Source: Plantago major
Taxonomy: Eukaryota > Streptophyta > Magnoliopsida > Lamiales > Plantaginaceae
NCBI GenBank assembly: GCA_026545765.1
Contig: JAIFAC010000165.1
Location: 93,413 to 157,412 of the forward strand
Reading direction: 5' to 3'
DNA length: 64,000 bases
Below the pieces are notes generated by a model. That model had not been told where the DNA came from. It did no database searches and worked only from the letters and a program-made list of their open reading frames with translations. The position numbers were made by a program, and so were the translations under genes. Numbering within the stretch: the first letter of the stretch is position 1; each line of letters starts with the position of its first letter. Positions 49,759 to 61,850 of the stretch are shown here, piece after piece.

Positions 49759-50473
49759 CGCAAGATATGGTTTCATTAATTAATTGGCGAACAATATTTG
49801 TGAATATAAGTCCGGCCATAAGTTTCATTAAAAACATGCTAACATTTTAATTTATTTTTATAAACCATTTTCAATTTTGACCACGAAGTCTTTCACAAAA
49901 TTATACATAGAAAATGGTTAAAGTGTTCAAGTGTAATTCAAACAAAATGGTGGATGTGTGCACAATTGTGAAGTAGAGTAGACTAGAAGGACGTTCGGTG
50001 CACAGAGCTTACCTTTATGCACAAATCCTCCATTAATTCAAATATATATTGGTCATTAACTTTCGATTTACTCTATCAAACTTTAAATAGTGAGATAAAA
50101 TTACATTAATTGATCATTATTACCATAAGCTGGTATTTGTTGATGAGTCTAAACCCAAATTAATATGGTTGCTCTGTGCCAGTACAACTTATACTTACAG
50201 GCAATACTCCGCTTAAATTTACACAAATCAAACATGGCAAGGTTCTTGTACCCTTTTACTCTACAAATGCCATATTCACCATTTCCTGTAATACATCACT
50301 TATATTATGTCCCTACAGACCTTCTCACTCAATATTCAAATAAAATGTACCGTACTACGAGTTTATAAGTTTAATAAAATTATTTTCAAAATAATCACGT
50401 CACTTGAATGTGTATCACCCTATCAGATAAATTGTAAGCTAGCTAGTTTAACAATCTGTCTCGCGGGATTATA
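48556..50473. other. AT-rich intergenic DNA with a (TA)n run
   Basis: No gene recognised. An uninterrupted (TA)n of about 16 units lies at 49721-49753. Confidence 0.55.
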
Positions 50474-50948
50474 CTCCCTCCGTCACAATTTCATCTCGCG
50501 TTTCGTTTTGAATCAACTTCATCTCCACATCCCTTAAATGGAAAAATGTATCTTCTATTTTATACACTATCAGTTGCACTAAAAGTGAAACAATTGTGTT
50601 AACACAATTTTTAAGAAAAATGTATAGAACTATGTGGTCCCCAAAAATATGTGGTGGAGAATGAGTATGAGATATTAATTGAGTGGGAAAATACATATGG
50701 GACCGAAAATGTATGGTTAGAAATGAGTTTTATTATAAAACTAATTTCCATAAAAGTAAATGTAACACTTTTAGTGAAACGCCCAAAACGAAAAATTGTA
50801 ATACTTTTATTGGCCGGGAGTCATTATTTCTCTCTTTTATTCACTATTTTTCATACTTTATCACCATCTAATCATCTATCATACTTTATATTCATTTTTC
50901 TTTTAAATCTTATGTTCAAACTCGTGGAAAGATGAAACCGGGACGGAG
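50474..50948. mobile_element. Stowaway-like MITE, about 475 bp
   Basis: CTCCCTCCGTC at the left end and GGGACGGAG at the right end form inverted termini. Both are flanked by TA (50472-50473 and 50949-50950), the Tc1/mariner-Stowaway target. The interior has no transposase. A GGCCGGGAG motif near 50811 resembles a second internal terminus, which may indicate a composite copy. Confidence 0.78.
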
Positions 50949-53407
50949 TAAGTATGTTACAATTAATAGTATAACTAACTTATTTTTACATAATATATTT
51001 AACAAATGAACTAGATTTAATAAATTAGTAAGTATGGGTGGAATATTCCGGGAAGAGAATGAGACATCGGCCGGGGAATATTCCGGGAGTGATCTGAAGC
51101 CTGAAGACAATCAAAACCATCCTATGATTCCTAACCTCCTGTCCTACTAGGCTCTACTAGTAGGAGAGCATTGAGCAATCCCCCTCGGGAAGTGATAGAT
51201 TCAACGAGGAATGTAAAATTACGACAATATTCCTCCTTTCTCACTAGTAAAATACTCCACAATGATGCCTCGTAATTTCTTATTTCAAGATATATTGTTA
51301 ATATAAAAACTCCAATTATAGTTCGATAACATGAACGATTAAATTTGTTTTCGATAATTCGTCCATAACAATTTCAAAGTTAATTACAATTGATCAAACT
51401 TAATTTTAAGATGAGTACTTAATTGAAAATCTCACTTGTGATTGAAGAGAGGTGCCGCCGTCATACGGGATATGTACTAATCCATTTAACAAAAGCACAT
51501 ATCTTTAGCCGTAGATTGGATATCAACGTAACAACAGTTCAAGATTAACCACACCAGCCCAATAGAAACATTACATTTACTTTTTTATCCTTTAAAATAT
51601 TAATTCATCCGTTCCATCCACCTTTTTTCATAATTAATATATTAACTTTTTATAGTATTTTATTATCTTAATACTAATAACTTTTACGAGAGATTGTCTC
51701 AACGAGAAAAGAAATCAACATTTCGTAATGCAGGACAATGCATGCATTAATCATACATTGTTTGAAATAGGTAAGCTTAACATGTACATGTTAATTATAT
51801 ATTTCCATTGTTCTTTGTGTCAATATAGTTTGTACATATTAATAAACTAACATTATTTTTCCTCGTCCGTTTGCTTTTATTATTTGCAGTCGAGTTCTAT
51901 ATTCAAATTCACATGGGTTTGGTCACGAGATTTAAGATTACACTATATAAACGATTACAAGTCCAAGTCAATAAAAATATGAGAGAAATTAAATAAAGTA
52001 TAAGAGAGGACGAATAAAGTATGAAATATGTTTTCCATTTAAAGTATAAAAATTTGATACCGTGGCAATAAAAAAATGAAAATAAGAAGTTGATTAGTTC
52101 TTATCCCTAAACACCAAGAAAGAAAAAATATCAGTTAGAGAGTGTTTGACTAACAACTACAACATATACAACTGAGTTAAAAACACATTTTCAATCTATA
52201 TCGAACACTGACATGATGTTGTTTAGCAATTAAAATCATAAAAATAATGTTAAAATACAGTATTATAATTGCTATCAAAACCGCCTCGGAGGATTAAAAT
52301 AGTGACACACCAAAAGGTAGACAGGGCAGTACACCCAATCCTATGGCTATGGAGAATGGAATGTATAGGGATAGGTTCTGTTTTTGTGGGGCTTTAAGGG
52401 ATCAATTTCTGGAGCACCTCTGCCTCACTGCCCCCAAAAATTCCCAAACCTTGAATTTTACCACTGCATCGATATTCTACATCTATCATTATCCGTCTTT
52501 GTGGGATCAATTATCAACACTAATCTGAGTGTTTGGTTTACTCAATTCCATCATTCTATGCCAAGGTTAAGCTAAGGGCCGTTTCGAAGATTTCACGGAC
52601 CTTATGCGGTCTTTTTTTTCAATAATAGTATATTATTTTTAGAATAAAAATAAAGAAGCTATATTTAAAAATGTGAAAATAAATAATTAACATATAATAA
52701 TATATAATGAAAAATATATTAAAAAATAAAAATAAAGTGATATATTAAGAAATGTGAAATAAATAACACAATTAGGCAATGGTCCACATATAAAAATTAC
52801 CGTAAAATAATTAATATAACAAAATAATCATCTTAAAAGAAATAAGAATTTAAAAAATATAAAATGAAGTAAAGTATTATTATTCCTGATGATAAATTTA
52901 ACAAACAAAATCTTGTAAACTATATAGTTTTTCGAAAATTAAATAAAATGATACATTAAAAACAGGGAAGGAATATGAATGTAGTGAAAATGGGATCAAC
53001 GAGAGTAAACAATATGAATGGAGTGAAAACGGACCAACGAGAGTAAAAGGTTTGATGAAAAAAAATAATGAAGGAGAAGGAAAGAATAGGATTCAATCAC
53101 ACATCCTAACTGGAGCATTTAGCCTTTAATTTTGCCACCAGACTACATAAAATTCTTGTTGCAATTGTAACACGGCAACTATATGTAGGTTTCAACAAAT
53201 AGCCCCCCCCTAAATTGTTGGGCCCTGTGCGGTCGGACTCAACTCACAAGGCCTTAGTCGGGCCTGGTTAAGGTTTATGATAATACATTACCTTAAATTG
53301 ATTTAGAATTATAGGCGATTATATAGGGAAAATTGGTCTTTATAGATGATTTTGCACTGATTCAAAAAACCTGATGTTTTGGTGTTTTGAATAAAGGTCA
53401 AATCTAC
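50949..53407. other. AT-rich intergenic DNA
   Basis: No gene recognised. An approximately 79-base inverted repeat with a G/C core lies at 52373-52451. The stretch 52600-53100 is very AT-rich and contains a GGATCAACGAGAGTAAA-type direct repeat near 52991 and 53030. Confidence 0.5.
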
Positions 53408-53605
53408 TGTCATTGTATTGAGTCAGTATGTCTGATCCATGTATTAAGCGAAATCATGTCTGATCCATTGTATTAAGCGAGTCATGTAACCACAGTCCAT
53501 TGTATTGACGAGTTAAATGTCTGATTCAAGCTGTATTAGTAGAGTTAAATGTCTGATCCATTTGTTGATTGGCGATTATACATCTGATCCAATTGAATTG
53601 TGTAA
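53408..53605. repeat. Minisatellite with units of about 30 bp
   Basis: Six to seven imperfect units are built around TGTCTGATCCATTGTATTAAG, with starts near 53429, 53457, 53485, 53518, 53550 and 53580. Each unit ends with a GAGTxA-type stretch. The units are diverged and no coding frame runs through them. Confidence 0.75.
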
Positions 53606-56600
53606 AAGTGTTTGGCCTTTTTATAAATATAAGTGTTTGGTTGGTCTCTCCTTATTCTCTATCGAGTTATATATATAGAGTGATATCAATAGTGGTAATA
53701 ATGCCATATCAAAATACCAATGCGAGATAATTTTAATTTTACTTCGGTAGATTTTTTTCTTTCTTTCATCCGCGAGTTGATGCTGCACAGTTAGCTCATT
53801 TTAGATGTTCTTTTTCGGTTGGATGTGGTGATGATAATTACAGTAATTTGTTGCAATGATCCATTGATCAATTAACCAAAGTGCTTTCTTTGTTAAAAAT
53901 GATGATCGGGTAATGTTTCTTTGTCATGCAAAGGACTAGACTAACTGAAGCTATCATTTCATTATGATAATTTTGACCTTGTAATATACTTGGATTTAAA
54001 TCATGCTTTCATTTTACTAGGTCCTCTACATTAAATTACAATTTCTTTTATTCACCTAAAGAAGTAGTAATGTTTGTGATACAGCTCAAAAGGTCAAATA
54101 TTATTCAACAATAAAGTTTCCATTCTTTAAATCGATCGATATCTTCTTTTTCGAATATGATCATGATCATCAATAATTATATCATACCGGTAAATTATCA
54201 ATCTTAAAACTCAAACATAGTGAAATTGGTTCGAACAGGCACCCATACTAAAGCATGAAAACATGTTTGTTATTCAAATATAGGTTCTTGACCGACCAGT
54301 TAATAATTATTGAGAAGCGGTAGGGAATGGCGTGGGGATGTTCACCGCGCATTAGCGGTTTAAGGGGCCCAAATTAGTATCATGTTACTATGAGGATCGA
54401 AAATATGAAAATAAAAGTTTGTCATAAATAGTTATGTGGTTTTAATTCAAATGAAATTTCAAATGTTATACTTTTAAAGTGATATATCCCGTATCCTATT
54501 CTTTTAGCAAAATAATTTCAATATTATTTACGGAACTTTTTTTTTAATTTAGTATATATGGTTATTTGGGGTCCATTTTAAAATGTCAGCATTGTGTAGA
54601 GGTAAAAATCGACCCGTCGAGAAGGTAAAAATCGTAAAAATGCGAAAAGAAGGTGAAAATTGATTTCTTAGAATCAAAATAAAAGTTGACAATCCGTGCA
54701 ATAGACTTTTGGATTGTAGGGCATCCGAGGTCCATTGTCTACTGGGTTGGTGAGGTGTAGGAACATGAATAGTTTGTCATGCATGATACATCATGAAAAA
54801 GGAATCTTAATTGATTATCAATGTTTATCAAGCAGCAAATTAAATAAAATTGGGTCCCCAAATTAAACATTATAATCGCCATATCTGGTCTGACAATCTT
54901 GACTTAACCACTCTAGCTCTCTACTAATCAATACTCCCTCCCTCAGTCCCGGAGTATTAAGTTGTTTTTGCTTGCTTATTAACTCGATCATCCAAATCAA
55001 ATCCACTTACCGATTTGTTGTTGTTCACCAATTTGGGTGCATCAATACTGATCACTTTGCTTTTGTCCAAAATGATCATAACTCATCCTACCTTTCTCTG
55101 ATAATACATATGCCTTTCACTTTGAAATTTATACTCCTGGCCTCAATCAATCAACTTCTTGCTAGCTGGGTATGTCACAATAGTTCATAATTTTCCTTAT
55201 ATGGATTAATTATGGCCCTCTTACTTTAATTTGACGCAGCATTATAAAATTATACAGTTACAATTACAAATGTAGGTTTTTTTTTTTTTTTTTTTTCCAA
55301 TCTTGTAATTTAACTTTGCTAAATCATGCATGCATATAAATGAATTTTGATGGAAAGTGTTTCTCCTACAGACAAACTATAATTCGGTGATAGAGTTAAA
55401 TTGTTGATATATTCGATTACCCTCTAGATAAATTGTTAAAATGAACCACACACACCTTATTAATACCAAGTGAATGAAGGGGGGCAATTCTCTTGAAATT
55501 CGAGATATTGTTAATTCATTGGACGACATCGAGATGTAGAGATGGCCCTTATCAAACCACCCCGTGCTCTTCTTGCAAATGAACCATTCTTATTTCTTAG
55601 TGTAGGCGTTTGCTTGCCTCAGACCTCTCTAGGAAAATCATAAGGTGTGCCTCATACCTCTCTAAGTAAATGGTGAGTGTGCCTAGCTAATAACTAGGTT
55701 GTGAACTTGTGAAATGTCGATCGCATTCTTTATGTGTTGCATGCCATTCGGCCCGGGCAAATTAAAAGACAAGAATTCGCGAATGATCAGTAGGAGTTGA
55801 GTGATGGATGACTTTGGATTCCACATGTACAATTAGCTGGCCTGGGAAAAGATGAACCCACTAGTTATAACTTTGTAAATGCAGACGCAAAGTTGGTAGT
55901 ACTAGCATGCAAATTTAGCATCTGCCATATCATGCTCATGAGCTTGATGTATCGATCCATCGATCATATATACTTTCATTCGATGGTTGGCACTTTGGTA
56001 CCCAATGTTGATAATTATGTCTCATCAAGCACAAACTCTTCATCATCACCATTGTGACCTAAGTCAACGGCATTATATTCCATCTTTCTCGTTTCAGCTT
56101 TTGCGTCCTCTTTCTTTTGCTTCCATCAAATACAATAAATACTCTATTAAAGTGATCAAGTGAATTTTTCAATCCCAAAAGTTCCATTGCCTTTTCTGCT
56201 TGCTAGCTTCATTAGCACAAGCGAGAGACTTTGTATAATATGAACGGAATGTCTACTTTGAGCTAGCCCTAGCTGGTTTCAGGGACAGGTCAAAAATGAA
56301 ATTAGGGGTGTACAGATGCAGCAATTTCTGAGAAATTTTGGTGGAACGGAATGCTGTTTTTTTCCGAAAGTTCATGGTTAAATATGTGAATTAATTTGAA
56401 AATTTGAGGAGTGGAGCGGGTATTATCAAACATCCAACTAGCAATTTTGTGCCAAGAACTCGTCTAAAAGAACGTAATATTGTTGACTATTGTCTATGAG
56501 CAAATACAATACCATAAATCTATACTATCTAAAATAAAACTCCGTACAAAATAATTGAATTTTGAACAATTCAATTGATTTTGGACATCTAAAAAAATAA

Positions 56601-56633
56601 AAAGAAAAGAAAAAGAAAAAAAGAACAATACAT
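53606..56633. other. AT-rich intergenic DNA
   Basis: No gene recognised. It contains a palindromic Stowaway-like remnant (TACTCCCTCC...CGGAGTA) at about 54932-54957, a T(20) run at 55277-55296 and a short direct repeat (TGCCTCAxACCTCTCTA) near 55615 and 55648. Confidence 0.5.
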
Positions 56634-56638
56634 ATATA

Positions 56639-56986
56639 TCAAGAAAACAATAGTTTGAATATAAGCATAGATGAGCAAGAATAGCTCAATCTATGTTTTA
56701 ATTCTGAGAAAATGAATGAAATCGGCGAGATAAAAACTAATTGAGCTCAATAGCTCTGTTTAAATTTGAAGAAACTAACTAAGTATAATAGCAGATTGAT
56801 ACAACAATTAAAGCACAAATTATAAGTGTTTCAACTTATTTAATAAAGCGTAAAGCGAGGAAGTGGCGGCTTTGCGTCTTTCTCCATTCTTTCTTTTCTT
56901 CTTTTCTTACATTCTTCTCTTCTTCTTACATGTACAAAATCATGTAAATACATGATTTTGTCCTTCTTCTTCTATGATCCTTTAGA
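56639..56986 (-). repeat. 3' LTR of the 5.2 kb Copia element
   Basis: On the plus strand it starts TCAAGAAAACAATAG and ends ATCCTTTAGA, matching 61487-61845. Differences include CAGATTG here against CGATTAC in the other copy. Confidence 0.88.
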
Positions 56987-56998
56987 CCCTCCCTCGAG
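56987..56998 (-). other. Polypurine tract of the 5.2 kb Copia element
   Basis: On the minus strand CTCGAGGGAGGG directly precedes the 3' LTR. Confidence 0.75.
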
Positions 56999-57011
56999 GT
57001 GAATGTGGATA

Positions 57012-57700
57012 TTACGAACATTGACTTGGATTTAAAATAATGAACAATTGAGGCCCCAAAGGTTTAGTGAACATATCTGCAATGTTATGTTCAGAAGGAA
57101 GCTGAACTAGTTGAATAACCTTGGTTTTGATCTTCTCCCTGATAAAATGACAGTCAACATCTATGTGCTTTGTTTTATCATGGAAGACTGGATTATGAGC
57201 TAGACAATAGTGATTTAGAATCATATAAAGAACAACAGTGTGGAATGTGGGATATGTAAATCGCCGGAAGATATAATAACATTGTAGCTCACAAGTAGTA
57301 TATGCTATAGCTACATACTGCTTGATTGATGACTTGCTCCTTGTAGGTTGTTTCTTTGATCTCCGAAATTAATGAATCTCCAGTATATAGCATATCGATA
57401 ACACTTCTTCTTGTTTGTAAGCACCTAGCCCGATCACTATCGTGAATGCTTTAAGTGTAAGATCGGATTTGGAAGATAACAAGATCCTTGTCACGGTGTT
57501 GATTTTAGATATCTCGACAATCTATGCATTTGCAAGATGACCTTGAGTAGGTTTAGACATATCTTTGTGTCGATGTACGTAAGCGTAAGCAATATCTGGT
57601 CTGGTGATTGTAGATATAACAATCTCCCTATAAGTCTTCTGTATTGGGATGGATCTTCAAGCAAATCTGTACTATTCATGAAGCTTTGCTGAGAATCCAT
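57012..57700 (-). pseudogene. Copia RNase H region, broken
   Basis: On the minus strand a frame with DPSQYRRLIGRLLYLQ (about 57610-57660) leads into RNase H. The C-terminal signature HDKTKHIDVDCHFIREKI, then QLVQLPSEHNIADMFTKPLG, lies at 57030-57190. The middle of the domain (57200-57490) is frameshifted. RNase H removes RNA from the RNA-DNA hybrid during reverse transcription. Confidence 0.88.
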
Positions 57701-57727
57701 GGGTGTAGTATTTGGCCTGCAACCAAT

Positions 57728-58450
57728 TTAACCTGTGTCAGTCAAAATGTCTAAACAGTATTTTCTTTGACACAATGTAATTCCATTATCATTTCTGGCC
57801 ACTTCAATGCCAAGCATGTATTTCATGACTCCAAGGTCTTTTATTGTGAATGCTTTATGTAAATGACCTTCACGACTGTATTTCTGCAAAGTCACTGTTA
57901 GTAATATGTCATCTACATAACAAGCTAATGCAGTGAAACTAGTGTCAGTTTTCTTAACAAATAATGAAGAATCAGATATACACTGATGATAACCAAAAGA
58001 AATCAAGCTTTCAGTTAGCTTGAGAAACCATTGTCTACTAGCTTGTTTTAAACCATACAAGCTTTTATTTAACTTGCACACCCTGCCATCATCACAATAA
58101 CCTGGTGGTGGTGTCATATACACCTCTTCATCCAAGTCACCATGCAAAAAAGCTGTGTTAACATCAAGCTGGTGTAAGTGCCAAGATTTAACAGCTGCAA
58201 TAGATAACAAAACTCTAACAGTGGTTAGCTTTGTAACTGGACTAAAAGTATCAAAATAATCTAGACCAGGTTGCTGAGTATATCCTTTTGCAACTAATCT
58301 TGCTTTATATCTCTCTAAAGTGCCATCTGACTTGTATTTAATTCTGTAAACCCACTTGCAACCTATCTGAGTCTTGTTAGTGGCGATCTTTGTTAAACTC
58401 CATGTTTTAGTGCTCGAGAGCCTCTAACTCTTTTCTCATTGCTTCTTGCC
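57728..58450 (-). pseudogene. Copia reverse transcriptase, mostly intact patch
   Basis: Reading on the minus strand: [20 protein letters not shown], then [39 protein letters not shown], the catalytic CYVDDILL and [20 protein letters not shown]. The frame 57728-58210 is continuous, with 160 codons free of lesions, in contrast to the flanking regions. The intact patch begins abruptly near 58380. Confidence 0.92.
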
Positions 58451-58899
58451 ATTCTTTATGAGGAGCTTGCTTATATGTCCTTGGCTCGATTAAGCGAGAA
58501 ATGGCGGCGATGAAAGCTCTATATTCGCAGATAAAGATGAGCAAGCAAGATAGCGAAATAGGATAGAAACTCCACGAAAAGATTGAGTTTCATAATCACC
58601 ACAACTATATTGGCATTATATGCGTGATTTAATGAAGGTGGTAAGTGCACATCATAGACTTTTAAATAAGTGGTGCAACTCTAGTTCGGCAGTACATGAT
58701 TTTCGTTTGAATTACTTGATAAAGCTTGACTCTACAATTTGTCTGCATCATCCATGATTGATTGTTCTTCATGTACACATTGTTTCGGTATAATCTTACG
58801 CAAAATTCTCAACAATATTGTTAGTAGAATCTTGCAGAGTATCATGTATGTCATGAATAACGGTGATGTAGAAATAGGATTATTAACATCATAAACATA

Positions 58900-60200
58900 A
58901 GGATCAATTGTTGAGACTATATCTTTGAGTAAACGAGTTTAGAAACATGATAAGGAAATGTATTTTCATAAAAATTACATTTCTAGAAATCAAAACCTTC
59001 TTACTAGATAAATCATCTGATTTGTAACCTTTAATGCCCGATGGATATCAATGAAAATGCATTTATTGCTCTTGAATCAAGTTTCTTCATGAGTGTCAAT
59101 GTACTAGCATATACTAAACACCCAAAACTCACGAAATTTGAATAGTCGGAGATCAATGTTGTATAACATGTAAAATGGAGACTTATTATTCAATATAGGG
59201 TAGGCAATGTTTATAATATAGCAATTTGTAGAAATACAATCACTCCAATCTAGTGGAACATTAAAAAACATGAGAGCTCTTGCTATCGAAGAATATCTTT
59301 GGTGTTTTCTTTCCACTAATCCATCTGTTGTGGTGTTTCTACACAAGAAGTTTGATGTATAACACATATTGTGATAAAAATCATGCATTAAAATTCGGTG
59401 CCATTATCGATCTTAAGCATTTCAACTTCTTAAGGCGAGTGGAAATCATATTATAAAAGTGTGTAATGAAATGTTGTACTTGATTTGTGTTTGAGAAGAT
59501 AAATCCATATGCATCACTAAAATCATCTACTATGGTTAGAAAAATTTATGTCCTTGATATGAAGGGATAGCAAAGGACCAAACATCACAATGAATCATGT
59601 AAAATACAATTTGTATTAGAAATCTTGTGAGAAGCGTAATTTCTTACATTTTGCAAAATGGCCGGTTATCCTGAGGTTTTATTTCTTTATGAATCCTTGA
59701 TCTGAAATTTGTGAAATACATTTGTGAGAAACATGACCAAGTCTAGAATGCCATAACAAGGAATTGTTTACAATAGAAGAATTAGCATTGCTTTACATCA
59801 ACACGGATTTATTTTCTATGACACAAGAATCGAAATGGGATTGACATGAGGTAAAAACTACGTGAAATTGGTGATATAATCCTCCTTTCTCTTTAACGAG
59901 TGATCACCTTTGGAAGTTTGTTTGTCTGTAACACATTCATCATCATAAAAATTACTCTTGACAAGAATGCTTAGCGAGTGTGAGATAGATAACAAATTGT
60001 ATGTGAAATCGGTATATATAAAACATTATGCGAGAATAATACTAGTGGTTAACTGACATCACCAACTAAAGTGGCAGTAAAGTGATTGTTAGGTAAATTT
60101 ATGATTAATGATCTTTGAGTTGGAGGTTTGTAAAAAATATTGGGATCACGAGATCATATGATCACTTGCCTTGTGATCTATAATCCATAAATGAGCATTT
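58900..60200 (-). pseudogene. Copia protease/integrase region, broken
   Basis: The integrase C-terminal half is recognisable at 59104-59388: GLVERKHQR, IARALMFFNVPLDWSDCIST, CYIIN and PILNNKSPFYMLYNID. Upstream sequence to about 60200 has the right position for the zinc finger and protease but is too frameshifted to mark motifs. Confidence 0.8.
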
Positions 60201-60599
60201 TACGAATTTGCGTTTAAGCAAAATGTGAACTGCTATAGCATCTATAGAAGCCTTGATTACAGCTGCGTGATGTAGGAGGCTGTGATGCCCGAGGCTCGGA
60301 TGATTGTGAGGATAAGCGGTTTAGCATACTCAAGCGATTGAATAAATCGCACTAAACATTGGATGAGCATTTCCGGTTTGAACATTTTGCTCCACGAATA
60401 TTTGGATAATCAACGATAGCGATTAGCACTAGAGGCGCTCTCCTAACGGTCTTTGGTCCCTTCCATCCTGGAGGATAACGATAATCTGAAAACATTTATC
60501 ATTTGTGTGATTATTAAACCACACTGGTACACTTCATCTTCTTCTTATCTTTATGTGAGTTGAAACCTCACGAGTGTTATAGTGAGCTTCTTTGGTTGA

Positions 60600-61300
60600 T
60601 GATCCATTATGACATAGCCATAACATCATTCGAGGATGGAGTAGAAAACAAACTCCTCTGAGATTCTTCTTACGATAATGAATAAACTTTTGGCGGTGGC
60701 AATGGTGCATTAAGTAACGATTGACTTCTTATATGAGCATAACTCTCATCAAATCCAACTAAAAATCTGACGTCGGACTCATGCAATTGCATCACCAATT
60801 TAGCTCCACAATTACATTCGGCAATATTAGCGAGCAGAACACTTTAAAAGCTGGTCTATAACTCACATATTCTTCCATCTGGACTTGAAATGATTATAAT
60901 AACTGTGAGATAAGTTTCCTTTGCACATAGAACTTCGAAGATTTTCTCAGCTGAAAAACTCTAGGACCATCGGACTAGCATATCTCATCTTCATCTCATT
61001 CTAAATCTCTGTGGGTCTTGCAATAGAGCAAACTCTTCTTGTCGATTTATCAATCAATTCATAATCGACCCATTACTAAATCATTAGCTCTTTCATATGC
61101 GACATAATTAATGGTTCTTTACACAATCGGGTATCTCAGTAAACCATTAATGAACTTGATTTGTTTTAACACTTAGCCATACACGTAATGACTCCAAGAA
61201 ACATAGTTATCACCACTAAACATTTCAAAAACAACACATGAGGCCGGGATGATCGATGGATGAAGATAAAATGGATGAGATTGCTTTACCTCCCAATTTG
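60600..61300 (-). pseudogene. Copia gag, broken
   Basis: On the minus strand HPFYLHPSIDHPGL and FEMFSGDNYVSWS (about 61180-61290) match the typical N-terminus of Copia gag (HPSDxPG...GxNYxxWS). Further on, FLVGFDESYAHIRSQ and LLNAPLPPPKVYS (about 60690-60780) match the middle of gag. Several frame breaks separate these segments. Confidence 0.82.
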
Positions 61301-61473
61301 ACAGATGATGCCATTGAAAGACTTTCTTGAAGCAGTTAACTCGTCAGAAAGCGGTTATTCAACTTCGGAGAAGGCGATCGATCAATGTAATCAATCGACA
61401 CAACGAAAACAATCGAGAGAATCTTTGGAAAAATTCTTCAAGATCGAAAGATCAAAAGCGTTTTGATGAAATC

Positions 61474-61484
61474 AAGCGATACCA
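61474..61484 (-). other. Primer binding site, tRNA-iMet type
   Basis: On the minus strand TGGTATCGCTT lies two bases after the 5' LTR end. The first seven bases match the initiator-Met primer site. The next would be AGAGC or AGC, and one A appears lost (CAG read as CG). Confidence 0.75.
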
Positions 61485-61486
61485 TA

Positions 61487-61845
61487 TCAAGAAAACAATA
61501 GTTTGAATATAATGACATAGATGAGCAAGAATAGCTCAATCTATGTTTTAATTCTGAGAGAAAAATGAATGAAATCGTGAGATAAAAATAATTGAGCTCA
61601 ATAGCTCATTTAAGTAGTGAAGAAACTAACTAACAAATTATAACCGTCGATTACCAACAATTAAAGCAAAGGTATAAAGTCGGTTTCAACTTATTTAATA
61701 AAAGCGTAAAGCGAAGTGACGCTTTTCCATCTTTCTCCATTTCTTTCTTTTCTTCTTTTCTTCTATTTCTTCTCTTTTACCTCTTACATGCTTACAAAAT
61801 CATGTAAATACATGATTTGTCCTTCTTCTTCTATGATCCTTTAGA
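61487..61845 (-). repeat. 5' LTR of the 5.2 kb Copia element
   Basis: Direct repeat of 56639-56986, adjoining the primer site. Confidence 0.88.
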
Positions 61846-61850
61846 ATATA

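Larger units (their letters stand above)
56634..61850 (-). mobile_element. Ty1/copia LTR retrotransposon, 5.2 kb, minus strand
   Basis: Direct repeats of about 350 bp (56639-56986 and 61487-61845) flank gag, integrase, reverse transcriptase and RNase H in Copia order on the minus strand. A TGGTATC primer site adjoins the right-hand (5') LTR, and a CTCGAGGGAGGG purine tract adjoins the left-hand (3') LTR. The flanks read ATATA on both sides (56634-56638 and 61846-61850), a possible 5-bp target duplication. With those boundaries the LTR ends are TC...GA, not TG...CA. Most frames are broken, except a clean patch covering reverse transcriptase. Confidence 0.9.

Noticed and set aside
54932..54957. 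A complete Stowaway MITE
   Set aside because: Only a 26-base palindromic remnant with both termini nearly adjacent. It has no interior and may be a solo or chance remnant.
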